Part shown: piece after piece, positions 51,261 through 59,820 of the stretch
How positions within the stretch are numbered: the stretch's first letter is position 1
Layout of the letters: the number at the start of each line of letters is the position of its first letter
Assembly (NCBI GenBank): GCA_910577255.1
Contig: CAJTMH010000001.1
Span: 620,001 to 684,000 of the forward strand
Origin: an uncultured Duncaniella sp.
Lineage (GTDB): Bacteria > Bacteroidota > Bacteroidia > Bacteroidales > Muribaculaceae
DNA: 64,000 nucleotides
Direction: 5' to 3'
The notes under the pieces: generated by a model
What the model was told of the DNA's origin: nothing
Databases searched by the model: none
Seen by the model: only the letters and a program-made list of their open reading frames with translations
Made by a program: the position numbers and the translations under genes

Positions 51261-51521
51261 ATGGCACATAAAAAAGGTGTTGGTAGTTCTAAGAACGGCC
51301 GTGAGTCAGAAAGCAAACGACTCGGAGTAAAGATTTTCGGTGGTCAGCACTGCAAAGCCGGTAACATCATCAAGCGTCAGCGTGGCACAGTTCACCACCC
51401 TGGTTTGAACGTTGGCATGGGTAAGGACCATACTATTTTCGCCCTTATCGATGGTGTAGTTGTCTTCACTGAAGGCAAAGAAGGCCGCAAGTTCATCAAC
51501 GTTCAGCCTGCCGAAGCATAA
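51261..51521 (+). CDS. rpmA: 50S ribosomal protein L27
   Basis: An 86-aa large-subunit protein whose N-terminal tail reaches the peptidyl-transferase centre. It starts MAHKKGVGSSKNGRESESKR, so no N-terminal extension of the Firmicutes processed type is present. GNIIKRQRGTVHHPGLNVGM and DHTIFALIDGVVVF follow. Directly follows rplU and ends at a strong terminator. Confidence 0.97.
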   Translation: MAHKKGVGSSKNGRESESKRLGVKIFGGQHCKAGNIIKRQRGTVHHPGLNVGMGKDHTIFALIDGVVVFTEGKEGRKFINVQPAEA

Positions 51522-51560
51522 TAGCTCCAAGGACTGAACCTCTTCAAGAAACACTATCCG

Positions 51561-51597
51561 GCGGGAGTGACCAAATGGTCACTCCCGCTGCTTTTTC
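51561..51597 (+). terminator. Terminator of rplU-rpmA
   Basis: Perfect 12-bp stem GCGGGAGTGACC (51561-51572) with GGTCACTCCCGC (51577-51588), AAAT loop, then TGC and five T. Confidence 0.88.
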
Positions 51598-51646
51598 ACA
51601 CCTATACAGCTCCCCATGAGGGCAGCCAGCATATTTCAATCCGGAT

Positions 51647-51677
51647 TTGCATATTTAAAGTTAGTTAACTATCTTTG
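51647..51677 (+). promoter_or_regulatory. Promoter of the TrmH-like gene (TTG-N20-TATCTTTG)
   Basis: TTG at 51647-51649, 20-nt spacer, TATCTTTG at 51670-51677. The predicted start falls on or within a base or two of the ATG at 51682, implying a leaderless or nearly leaderless message. Confidence 0.7.
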
Positions 51678-51681
51678 TGCT

Positions 51682-52215
51682 ATGGAGAAAAAAACTATCT
51701 GGGACCTCCACCGAGTAGATGTGGAGCATTTTCGCCGCCAGCCAAAGACCTCGCTCACCGTTGTGCTCGACAACGTGCGCAGCCTCAACAATATAGGTTC
51801 CATATTCCGCACATGCGATGCCTTTGCCGTGGAGCGGCTGATGCTGTGCGGTATCAGCGCTTGTCCACCGTCGCCTGAAATACACAAGACGGCGCTCGGC
51901 GCTGAGGACTCCGTGGAATGGAAATACTTCTCATCAACCGAAGAATGCATCTCCCAATTACAACGCGACGGCTACACCCTATGCTGCCTTGAGCAGGTAA
52001 AAGGCAGCATCGAACTTCAGGAATTCCTGCCGCAACCGGGACGACGCTATGCGCTGATACTCGGTCACGAAGTCAATGGAGTAGACCAGGAGATAGTAAA
52101 CCAATGCGACATCTGCCTCGAAATCCCCCAAGCCGGCACAAAGCATTCGCTCAACGTTTCGGTGTCAGGAGGAATCGCCATCTGGCACTTCTTCGAGCAT
52201 CTCGGCCTTAAATAA
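51682..52215 (+). CDS. RNA 2'-O-methyltransferase, TrmH/SpoU family
   Basis: A 177-aa SPOUT-fold methyltransferase. Motif 1 is LDNVRSLNNIGSIFRTCDAF, motif 2 is ALILGHEVNGVDQEIVNQCD, and motif 3 is IPQAGTKHSLNVSVSGGIAI, forming the trefoil-knot SAM site with the catalytic Arg in motif 1. The small size without an N-terminal substrate-binding domain suggests a TrmH- or TrmL-like tRNA enzyme; the exact target is not clear. The frame is open from 51616, but that start lies upstream of the -7 element; ATG 51682 is chosen, which implies very little or no leader. Confidence 0.9.
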   Translation: MEKKTIWDLHRVDVEHFRRQPKTSLTVVLDNVRSLNNIGSIFRTCDAFAVERLMLCGISACPPSPEIHKTALGAEDSVEWKYFSSTEECISQLQRDGYTLCCLEQVKGSIELQEFLPQPGRRYALILGHEVNGVDQEIVNQCDICLEIPQAGTKHSLNVSVSGGIAIWHFFEHLGLK

Positions 52216-52259
52216 CCAATTTCAAAAGACCTCACATAATTCAACACCATCCCTCCGCC

Positions 52260-54650
52260 ATGAAGAAACTCATCGCACTCTCCCTTCTGGCAGCCGCAGC
52301 AGGGCCAAACGCCCACAGCGAGCTGATCATCAATGAGATTATGCAATCGAACATCGACTGCATAATGGACGACCTAAACGAGTTCCCGGACTCATGGGTA
52401 GAACTTTACAATGACGGAACAAGTCCCGTCAACCTTTCGGGCTATGCACTTGGCGATGAGACATCGCCGTCAAAGGCATTCAAGCTCCCGGCAAAAACCA
52501 TCCCTGCCAAAGGATTCGTGGTAATTTATTGCGATAAAGAGGGAAGTAATCTCCACACGGACTTCCGCCTCGACTCAGGCAAAGGCGGCGCGGTGTATCT
52601 GTTCAAAGGCGACGAGATAATCGACAAGATAGAGAACTGGAAGAAGCAACCGGCCCCCAACATCGCATACGGACGCACCACAGAAGCATCGACAAGCTGG
52701 GGGTACCAGGCTAATCCTACCCCTGGCGCCAAAAATTGCGGGAAAGTATACAAGGACATCCTCGGCGCCCCCGTATTTTCCCAGGCAGGACGCGTGGCCT
52801 CAACACCGTTATCGCTTTCCATATCCGTCCCCGACGGCTCTCCGGCGGGCACAGTGGTGAGATATACCACCGACGGCACAGAGCCGACAGCGACGAGCAA
52901 GCAATTCAGCACTCCGCTGCAGATATCGTCGACACAGACCATCAGGGCCAAACTGTTCTGTGACGGCTATTTGTCACCCCGCTCTACCACCCATAGCTAC
53001 ATATTCCAACCGAGGGAGATGACAGTGCCCATCCTCTCCATAGTTACCGACAGCAAATATTTCTACGACGCAAAGCTCGGAATATATGTCGAAGGCAACA
53101 ACCAGTCTGACCCCAATTACAAACACGACTGGCGCAGACCTGTCAACCTCGAGATGTTTGAAGCAGAGGGTGCAGGGAGCGTCATCAATCAGCTGTGCGA
53201 GACCCGCGTAAAGGGAGGAGCGAGCCGCGATTTCAAACTCAAGTCGCTCGTCATGTATGCCAACAAGCGTTTCGGCACAAAGCGTTTCGAGCATGAATTC
53301 TTTCCCGAGGATGCCCCCGGTCTCACCGACTGGAAATCATTCGAGCTCCGCAATGCCGGCAATGATTTCGACTACCTCTACTTCCGCGACGCGGCCATCC
53401 AAAGGATGATGGGGCGCCACGCCGACCTCGACTGGCAACCGTGGCAACCAGCAGTCGTTTACATCAATGGCACATACCTCGGGATGCTCAACATTCGCTC
53501 CAGGACCAATGAGGACTATATCTACACCCTTTATGACGGAGAAGAAGATATTGACCTCATAGAAAACTGGTGGGAACTAAAGGAGGGGTCGTGGGACAAT
53601 TTCAACGCTTTCACCTCATTCTATTCGGAAAAAGGGCACACCTTGGAGGAGTTTGAGAAATGGATGGACACAAGCGAATTCGCCAACCTCATGATCATGG
53701 ACCTCTATTACGACAACAAAGACTTTCCGGGCAACAACATAGTGTGCTGGCGCCCGATAGCCGACGGAGGAAGATGGCGCTGGATAGCGAAGGACACAGA
53801 TTTCGGGCTTGGACTTTATGGAGCTACCCCCGAATACAAGACCTTCAACTGGCTTTATGACAACAATTATGACAGCGACCGCGCATGGGCCAACAGACCG
53901 GAACACACACGGCTATTCCGCCGACTCATGGATATCCCTGAATTCAAAGACATGTTTGTCGACAGATGCGCCGTCTACATGGCTGATTTCATGAACTCAA
54001 GAGGCACCGAAAAGGAGCTTGACGCAATGTATGCGCTTATCAAAAACGAATACCCCCATCACCGCGCGCTTATAAACCAATGGTGGCCGGTCTATTCGGA
54101 TGAACTAACCTGGGCGAAGACATGGGTTAGACAACGCACCCCATTCTTCTACTCGCACCTGGCCGAGTTCTATCAGCTTGGCACTCCTCACAACGTCACC
54201 ATCGACGCCGGACGCAAGGACGACATAGCGCTGACCGTGAATGGAATCAAACTGCACAACCGCGACTACACCGGACAATATTTCGAAGGAAAGACGCTCA
54301 ACGTGACAGCCGAGGCGGCCGACCCGACCAAAACAGTGACCGGATGGAAAGTCATCACCACCAATGGCAGCGCAAGCTCAGTGGCCACTTATGAAGGAGG
54401 GGAGCTCAAATTGACCATTCCTCAATGCACAGCTCTGGCAATAACCTCTATCATGGGTCAAAGCGGAATAGAACGCCCGGAGATAGATGCAGATGGCGCG
54501 TTCGATCCCGAAAAAGAGATGACCGTCGTTGATCTCAACGGACGCACAGCAGGCACATTCAGTTCACTCGAAGAATGCCACCGGCAGCTTCAGCCCGGCT
54601 TGTATATAATACGCCAAGGGCATGTGGCAATAAAATACGTCATCAAATAG
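52260..54650 (+). CDS. Secreted CotH-family protein with lamin-tail and chitobiase-C-terminal-like domains
   Basis: A 796-aa exported protein. Signal peptide at about 1-20. A lamin-tail domain (about 21-130: ELIINEIMQSNIDCIMDDLN, SPVNLSGYALGDE) is followed by a chitobiase/beta-hexosaminidase C-terminal-like repeat (about 175-255: VRYTTDGTEPTATSKQF). The CotH domain (about 260-620) has VKGGASRDFKLKSLVM, VVYINGTYLGMLNIRSR and WIAKDTDFGLGL, which keep the CotH kinase-like substrate and metal-binding residues (D-T-D-F-G). The C-terminal 40 residues (VVDLNGRTAGTF, PGLYIIRQGHVAIKYVIK) look like a type IX secretion sorting domain. It stands upstream of clpP with no operon partner. Confidence 0.85.
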   Translation: MKKLIALSLLAAAAGPNAHSELIINEIMQSNIDCIMDDLNEFPDSWVELYNDGTSPVNLSGYALGDETSPSKAFKLPAKTIPAKGFVVIYCDKEGSNLHTDFRLDSGKGGAVYLFKGDEIIDKIENWKKQPAPNIAYGRTTEASTSWGYQANPTPGAKNCGKVYKDILGAPVFSQAGRVASTPLSLSISVPDGSPAGTVVRYTTDGTEPTATSKQFSTPLQISSTQTIRAKLFCDGYLSPRSTTHSYIFQPREMTVPILSIVTDSKYFYDAKLGIYVEGNNQSDPNYKHDWRRPVNLEMFEAEGAGSVINQLCETRVKGGASRDFKLKSLVMYANKRFGTKRFEHEFFPEDAPGLTDWKSFELRNAGNDFDYLYFRDAAIQRMMGRHADLDWQPWQPAVVYINGTYLGMLNIRSRTNEDYIYTLYDGEEDIDLIENWWELKEGSWDNFNAFTSFYSEKGHTLEEFEKWMDTSEFANLMIMDLYYDNKDFPGNNIVCWRPIADGGRWRWIAKDTDFGLGLYGATPEYKTFNWLYDNNYDSDRAWANRPEHTRLFRRLMDIPEFKDMFVDRCAVYMADFMNSRGTEKELDAMYALIKNEYPHHRALINQWWPVYSDELTWAKTWVRQRTPFFYSHLAEFYQLGTPHNVTIDAGRKDDIALTVNGIKLHNRDYTGQYFEGKTLNVTAEAADPTKTVTGWKVITTNGSASSVATYEGGELKLTIPQCTALAITSIMGQSGIERPEIDADGAFDPEKEMTVVDLNGRTAGTFSSLEECHRQLQPGLYIIRQGHVAIKYVIK

Positions 54651-54689
54651 AAGAAATTATCCTGTTTAAATCACCATATTTTTTTGCAG

Positions 54690-54719
54690 TAACGATATTT
54701 TTTTGTAATTTTACATTGC
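54690..54719 (+). promoter_or_regulatory. Probable promoter of clpP
   Basis: TTG (about 54685-54690) lies 19 nt before TAATTTTA, which differs from TAnnTTTG only in its last base. It ends about 35 nt before the clpP ATG at 54747. Exact endpoints are approximate. Confidence 0.4.
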
Positions 54720-54746
54720 AAAACAAGTGAAATTATTGGAAAAACT

Positions 54747-55433
54747 ATGAATAAAGACTTTAGAAATTATGCTGTGCACCATCTTGGCATGAACGGCTTA
54801 GCCCTCGACCAATATACGTCAGCCGCAGCATCGCAGATTACATCTTCTTACATCTCTCCCACCATCATTGAGGAACGTCAGCTCAATGTGGCCCAGATGG
54901 ACGTGTTCTCACGCCTGATGATGGACCGCATCATCTTCCTCAGCACTGATGTCAATGACTATACCGCTACCGTTGTCCAGGGTCAGCTCCTCTACCTCGA
55001 CTCCGTGGACCCCGGCAAAGATATCTCAATCTACCTCAACTCACCCGGCGGCTCTGTAATCGCAGGACTCGGACTTTATGACACGATGCAGCACATCAAG
55101 AGCGACGTGTCAACAATCTGTATCGGCATGGCAGCATCCATGGCTGCTGTCCTTCTGGTGGCAGGTGCGCAGGGCAAACGCCTTGCTCTCCCCCACTCCC
55201 GCGTGATGATACACCAGCCCCTCGGCGGCGTACAGGGCCAGGCATCCGACATCGAAATCACTGCTCGTGAAATTCTTAAATATAAGGCAGAACTTTACAA
55301 GATCATAGCCGAGCACTCAGGCATGTCGCTCGAACGCATCGAGAACGACGCTGACCGCGACTACTGGATGACAGCCCAGGAAGCCAAGGACTATGGCATG
55401 ATCGATAAAATCCTCCTCCCGGAAAAGAAGTGA
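54747..55433 (+). CDS. clpP: ATP-dependent Clp protease proteolytic subunit
   Basis: A 228-aa serine protease subunit that forms the two-ring barrel of ClpXP. The nucleophile is in GMAASMAAVLLVAGAQG, the His in LPHSRVMIHQPLGG, and the Asp lies in the following helix region. The N-terminus has an extension of about 30 residues before the conserved IEERQLNVAQMDVFSRLMMD, longer than in E. coli but common in Bacteroidetes. clpX follows after about 100 nt holding a hairpin, then recQ: the Bacteroidales order, although tig is not upstream here. Confidence 0.96.
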   Translation: MNKDFRNYAVHHLGMNGLALDQYTSAAASQITSSYISPTIIEERQLNVAQMDVFSRLMMDRIIFLSTDVNDYTATVVQGQLLYLDSVDPGKDISIYLNSPGGSVIAGLGLYDTMQHIKSDVSTICIGMAASMAAVLLVAGAQGKRLALPHSRVMIHQPLGGVQGQASDIEITAREILKYKAELYKIIAEHSGMSLERIENDADRDYWMTAQEAKDYGMIDKILLPEKK

Positions 55434-55457
55434 CCTGAATAACCGTTATTTGACGGT

Positions 55458-55485
55458 GTGAGATTAGGCCGTGGCCTAATCTCAC
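55458..55485 (+). other. Perfect hairpin between clpP and clpX
   Basis: A 13-bp perfect stem (GTGAGATTAGGCC and its complement) with a 2-nt loop. It is not followed by a T run, so it is not a classical terminator. It may be a processing or stability element that sets the clpP:clpX ratio. Confidence 0.55.
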
Positions 55486-55530
55486 AAACACTTCAAAAAT
55501 AAGTATCGCTTATAAAGGATTTCCATCTAC

Positions 55531-56787
55531 ATGGCAAAAAAAAACAACTCAAATTCGGTAAAATGTTCATTCTGCGGTAAGGAGCCAACCTATACCGACA
55601 TCCTGATTCCAAGTCCTCTTGGTGAGACCTATATCTGCAGCGACTGTGTCGAACAGATAGAAGGACTCCTGAAGGATTATCTCCACGAGAACCCTTCAGC
55701 AGCCAAGACCACTGCAAAAGACGCCAAAACACAGGAGCCTGCGACAAAAAAACTCCCGACTCCCCACGAGATACGTAAATTTCTTGATGAGTACGTTATC
55801 GGTCAGGACGATGCGAAGAAATACCTCTCGGTAGCCGTATACAATCATTATAAACGCCTCGCCCAAAAGGACGACGATGTCGATATCGAAAAAAGCAACA
55901 TCATAATGGTCGGTCCGACAGGCACTGGTAAGACCCTGCTTGCCAAGACCATAGCACGCCAGCTTGATGTTCCGTTCGCCATTGTCGACGCCACCGTCCT
56001 TACTGAAGCCGGCTATGTGGGAGAGGATATCGAGAGCCTTCTGGTCAGACTCCTCCAAGCCGCCGATTATGATGTCCAGAAAGCCGAACGAGGCATTGTG
56101 TTCATCGACGAAATCGACAAGATAGCGCGAAAAGGCGACAATCCATCCATCACCCGCGATGTGTCGGGCGAAGGTGTGCAGCAGGGCCTGTTGAAACTCC
56201 TCGAAGGATCAGTGGTCAACGTGCCTCCCTACGGCGGCCGCAAGCATCCTGAGCAGAAGATGATCCCTGTCGACACAAAAAATATCCTCTTCATCTGCGG
56301 AGGTGCGTTTGACGGCATCGAACGTAAGATAGCACAACGGCTCAACACTCATGTGGTAGGCTTTACAGGCAATGCTGTCCGTTCGAAAGTCAATGCCGAC
56401 AACTATCTCCAGTATATCGCCCCACAGGACCTCAAGTCCTTCGGCCTTATCCCTGAAATCATCGGCCGTCTCCCGGTGCTCGTTCATCTCGACCCGCTTG
56501 ACAGGGATGCGCTTCTGAAGGTGCTCACCGAACCGAAGAACGCTATCACACGCCAGTATGAGAAACTCTTCGCAATGGATGGAGTAAAACTCGTGTTCGC
56601 ACCTGAGACTCTTGAATTCATCGTCGACAAAGCCATTGAATACAAGCTCGGCGCCCGCGGACTGCGCACCATCGTGGAGACCATCATGATTGATCCGATG
56701 TATGACACCCCATCCAAGAAGGTGAAAGAACTGGTGATAACCCGCGAATATGCCGAAGAAAAGATAAACAAAGCATACCTCGGTTAA
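55531..56787 (+). CDS. clpX: ATP-dependent Clp protease ATP-binding subunit ClpX
   Basis: A 418-aa AAA+ unfoldase that feeds substrates to ClpP. The N-terminal zinc-binding domain has CSFCGKEPTYTDILIPS and ICSDCVEQ (C4). The AAA+ module carries Walker A (VGPTGTGKTLLAKT), Walker B (GIVFIDEIDKIARKG), the pore-loop GYVGEDIESLL and the sensor 2 ARGLRTIVE. The IGF-type loop for ClpP docking lies in the usual place (FTGNAVRSKVNA region). It follows clpP and precedes recQ. Confidence 0.97.
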   Translation: MAKKNNSNSVKCSFCGKEPTYTDILIPSPLGETYICSDCVEQIEGLLKDYLHENPSAAKTTAKDAKTQEPATKKLPTPHEIRKFLDEYVIGQDDAKKYLSVAVYNHYKRLAQKDDDVDIEKSNIIMVGPTGTGKTLLAKTIARQLDVPFAIVDATVLTEAGYVGEDIESLLVRLLQAADYDVQKAERGIVFIDEIDKIARKGDNPSITRDVSGEGVQQGLLKLLEGSVVNVPPYGGRKHPEQKMIPVDTKNILFICGGAFDGIERKIAQRLNTHVVGFTGNAVRSKVNADNYLQYIAPQDLKSFGLIPEIIGRLPVLVHLDPLDRDALLKVLTEPKNAITRQYEKLFAMDGVKLVFAPETLEFIVDKAIEYKLGARGLRTIVETIMIDPMYDTPSKKVKELVITREYAEEKINKAYLG

Positions 56788-56882
56788 CCACCGATAAACC
56801 AAGCAAAAATATCCCAATCAACCTCCTCCTCGACTATTCCCCTCAAATCTCACAACTCACTCCTCTAACCTGAACATATTCC

Positions 56883-59057
56883 ATGAACCAACGACTTCAC
56901 GATGCACTCAAAGAGCATTTTGGATTTGATTCCTTCAAAGGGAATCAAGAAGATATCATGACCAGCCTTCTGGAAGGTAACGATGTCTTTGTCCTAATGC
57001 CCACAGGAGGTGGCAAATCACTATGCTATCAGCTTCCTGCCTTAATGATGGAAGGAACCGCCATAGTGATTTCTCCACTGATTGCCCTGATGAAAAACCA
57101 AGTGGACGCGATGCGCCATTTCAGCGAAGCTGACCATGTGGCCCACTTCCTAAACTCCTCGCTTAACCGCTCGGCTATTGATCAGGTCAAATCAGACATT
57201 GTGTCTGGGCGCACAAAGTTGCTCTACGTCGCCCCAGAATCGTTGACCAAGGAAGAGAACATTGAGTTTTTAAAGACTGTACCCATATCATTCTACGCTG
57301 TAGACGAGGCCCACTGTATATCGGAGTGGGGACATGACTTCCGCCCCGAGTACCGCAGGATACGTCCTATCATCAACGAAATCTGTGTGCGTCCTATGAT
57401 AGCCCTGACAGCCACAGCCACCCCGAAGGTCCAGCATGACATCCAGAAGAACCTCGGGATGCAGGATGCCAAGGTCTACAAGTCGTCGTTCAATCGAGCT
57501 AACCTCTATTACGAGGTTCGTCCAAAAACGAACAACATTGATAAGGAAATCATAAAATACATCAAAAGTCAGGAAGGGAAATCCGGCATAATCTACTGCC
57601 TCAGCCGCAAACGCGTGGAGGAACTGGCCGAGATGCTACGTGTGAACGACATCAAAGCCCTGCCATACCATGCAGGAATGGACGGCGCAACGCGAAGCGC
57701 CAACCAGGACGCGTTTCTACTCGAAAAGGTGGATGTGATCGTAGCCACCATTGCGTTCGGCATGGGGATCGACAAACCGGATGTGAGATTTGTTATACAT
57801 TACGACATGCCAAAGTCGCTCGAAGGTTACTATCAAGAGACCGGACGAGCCGGCCGTGACGGTGGCGAAGGCCAATGTATCACCTTCTACGCCGCCAAGG
57901 ACCTGCAGAAAATGGAGAAATTCATGCAAGGGAAACCGCTTGCCGAGCAGGAAATAGGCCGCCAACTCCTTCTTGAAACCCAAAGCTACGCAGAGGCAAG
58001 CAGTTGTCGCCGACGCTCGCTCCTCTTCTACTTCGGCGAAGAATTCAATAGTGACAACTGTAATAATTGTGACAATTGCATTAATCCAAAGAAAAAAGTG
58101 GAAGCTAAAGATGATTTATGCGCAGTGCTGGAAACAGTAATTGCACTAAAAGAAAAATTTAAGGCCGATTATGTGACTGACGTTCTTCTCGGCCGGGCTA
58201 CCTCCGATGTCAAATCATATCAACATGACCAACTCGAAGTGTTCGGGTGTGAACAAGGTTGCGACGAAAGGCTCATCAGCGCCGTGATACGTCAAGCCAT
58301 ACTCTCAGGCTACCTCGAACGCGATATAGAGAACTATGGTCTGTTAAAAACAACACCAAAGGGGCGCAAATTCCTATCCAAGCCCGAATCATTCAGGGTA
58401 ATCGAGGACTCTGACTTCTCGGAAGAGCCGGAACCTGAAATGATGAAAAGCGGAGCCTCCTGCGCTGCCGACACTGAGCTCTACAGCATCCTTAAGGATC
58501 TGCGCAAAAAGATAGCAAAGCAGCTTGAGCTCCCCCCCTATGTCATATTCCAGGACCCGTCGCTTGAGGCCATGGCCACTACCTATCCCATATCGGTGGA
58601 GGAACTCCAGAACATACCCGGTGTAGGTGCAGGCAAAGCCAAACGCTATGGTGAAGAATTCGTAAAGGTCATCAAGCGCCACGTAGAAGAGAACGAGATT
58701 GACCGTCCCGAGGATTTGCGTGTCCGTAGCGTGGCCAGCAAGAACATGACCAAGCCCTTCATCATCCAATCAATCGACCGCAAAATTCCACTACCCGAGA
58801 TAGCACGTGCCAAAGGCCTGGAGTTCAGCGAGCTCCTCGATGACATAGAGGGTATCGTGTATGCCGGCACTAAAATAAACATCAATTACTACATCAACGA
58901 GATAATGGATGAGGATTCGCAGGAAGAGCTTTTCGACTATTTCAAGGAAAGCGAGACTGATGACCTCAACGAGGCTTACAAGGAGATGGGAAGCGACTTT
59001 TCGGAGGATGAAATCCGACTTGTACGCATAAAATTCCTCTCCGAAATGGGTAACTGA
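56883..59057 (+). CDS. recQ: ATP-dependent DNA helicase RecQ
   Basis: A 724-aa 3'-5' helicase for recombination and replication-fork repair. Helicase motif I is MPTGGGKSLCYQLPAL, motif II is AVDEAHCISEWGHDFRPEYR, and motif VI is YYQETGRAGRDGG. The zinc-binding RQC region has CRRRSLLFYFGEEFNSDNCN and CDNC. An HRDC domain follows at about 520-600 (LPPYVIFQDPSLEAMATTYP). An additional C-terminal extension of about 100 residues (IPLPEIARAKGLEFSELLDD, then acidic) is typical of Bacteroidetes RecQ. It is the third gene after clpX (about 95 nt) and precedes the FtsE-like gene by 23 nt. Confidence 0.95.
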   Translation: MNQRLHDALKEHFGFDSFKGNQEDIMTSLLEGNDVFVLMPTGGGKSLCYQLPALMMEGTAIVISPLIALMKNQVDAMRHFSEADHVAHFLNSSLNRSAIDQVKSDIVSGRTKLLYVAPESLTKEENIEFLKTVPISFYAVDEAHCISEWGHDFRPEYRRIRPIINEICVRPMIALTATATPKVQHDIQKNLGMQDAKVYKSSFNRANLYYEVRPKTNNIDKEIIKYIKSQEGKSGIIYCLSRKRVEELAEMLRVNDIKALPYHAGMDGATRSANQDAFLLEKVDVIVATIAFGMGIDKPDVRFVIHYDMPKSLEGYYQETGRAGRDGGEGQCITFYAAKDLQKMEKFMQGKPLAEQEIGRQLLLETQSYAEASSCRRRSLLFYFGEEFNSDNCNNCDNCINPKKKVEAKDDLCAVLETVIALKEKFKADYVTDVLLGRATSDVKSYQHDQLEVFGCEQGCDERLISAVIRQAILSGYLERDIENYGLLKTTPKGRKFLSKPESFRVIEDSDFSEEPEPEMMKSGASCAADTELYSILKDLRKKIAKQLELPPYVIFQDPSLEAMATTYPISVEELQNIPGVGAGKAKRYGEEFVKVIKRHVEENEIDRPEDLRVRSVASKNMTKPFIIQSIDRKIPLPEIARAKGLEFSELLDDIEGIVYAGTKININYYINEIMDEDSQEELFDYFKESETDDLNEAYKEMGSDFSEDEIRLVRIKFLSEMGN

Positions 59058-59080
59058 TAAAAAACCGACGCTCTGAATCA

Positions 59081-59737
59081 ATGGCAGTAATCAGCTACAA
59101 AAATGTAGAACTCCACCGAAAAGACCTCATTGCGCTCAAGCATGTCAATCTTGAAATCGACGAGGGTGAGTTCGTATATCTCATCGGACGTGTAGGCAGC
59201 GGGAAATCAAGCCTGCTGAAATCCATATATGCCGACATTCCTATTGCTGCCGGTGATGCAAGAGTGCTTGACTATGACCTCAACACCATACGCCGCAAGG
59301 AAATCCCCTACCTGCGTCGCGAGATAGGAATTGTGTTCCAGGACTTCCAATTACTTACCGACCGCAGCGCATACGCCAATCTCCGCTTTGTGCTTGAGGC
59401 AACAGGATGGAAAGACAAAATAGCCATCGAGGAGCGAATTGAGCAGGTACTCAAATGTGTTGGGATGCTCAACAAGAGCTATAAGAATCCCCATGAGCTC
59501 TCTGGCGGGGAGCAACAACGCATAGTGATAGCCCGCGCACTTCTCAACCACCCGCGTATAATCTTAGCCGACGAACCGACTGGCAACCTCGACCCTGCCA
59601 CCGGTGAGGCTATAGTGAAACAGTTGCATGCCATATCCTCACAAGGCACCACAGTCATTATGGCCACCCATAATCTATCACTGGTTGAACAGTTCCCAGC
59701 GAGGGTAATCACCTGCGAAAACAGAACGATAGTCTGA
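59081..59737 (+). CDS. ftsE: ABC transporter ATPase, FtsE-like
   Basis: A 218-aa ABC ATPase. Walker A is LIGRVGSGKSSLLKSI, the signature is HELSGGEQQRIVIARALLNH, Walker B is RIILADEPTGNLDPATGEAI, and the H loop is MATHNLSLVEQFP. FtsE works with FtsX in the divisome to activate peptidoglycan hydrolases; the MacB/LolD/FtsE branch all look alike at this level. FtsX is not next to it; the following gene is an NADH dehydrogenase after a terminator hairpin. The FtsE call rests on similarity of the core and its short length. Confidence 0.8.
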   Translation: MAVISYKNVELHRKDLIALKHVNLEIDEGEFVYLIGRVGSGKSSLLKSIYADIPIAAGDARVLDYDLNTIRRKEIPYLRREIGIVFQDFQLLTDRSAYANLRFVLEATGWKDKIAIEERIEQVLKCVGMLNKSYKNPHELSGGEQQRIVIARALLNHPRIILADEPTGNLDPATGEAIVKQLHAISSQGTTVIMATHNLSLVEQFPARVITCENRTIV

Positions 59738-59761
59738 TCGGATTCCCACAAACATAAGAAC

Positions 59762-59809
59762 ATGGTGAGGCGTTATAATTAAAAATAATTAAAACGTCTC
59801 ACCATTTTC
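59762..59809 (+). terminator. Terminator after the FtsE-like gene, close to NDH-2
   Basis: Stem ATGGTGAGGCGTT (59762-59774) with AACGTCTCACCAT (59793-59805), one G-T pair, then TTTTCT. The next gene starts only 15 nt after the stem, so it may also affect that message. Confidence 0.7.
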
Positions 59810-59820
59810 TATTTATATTT

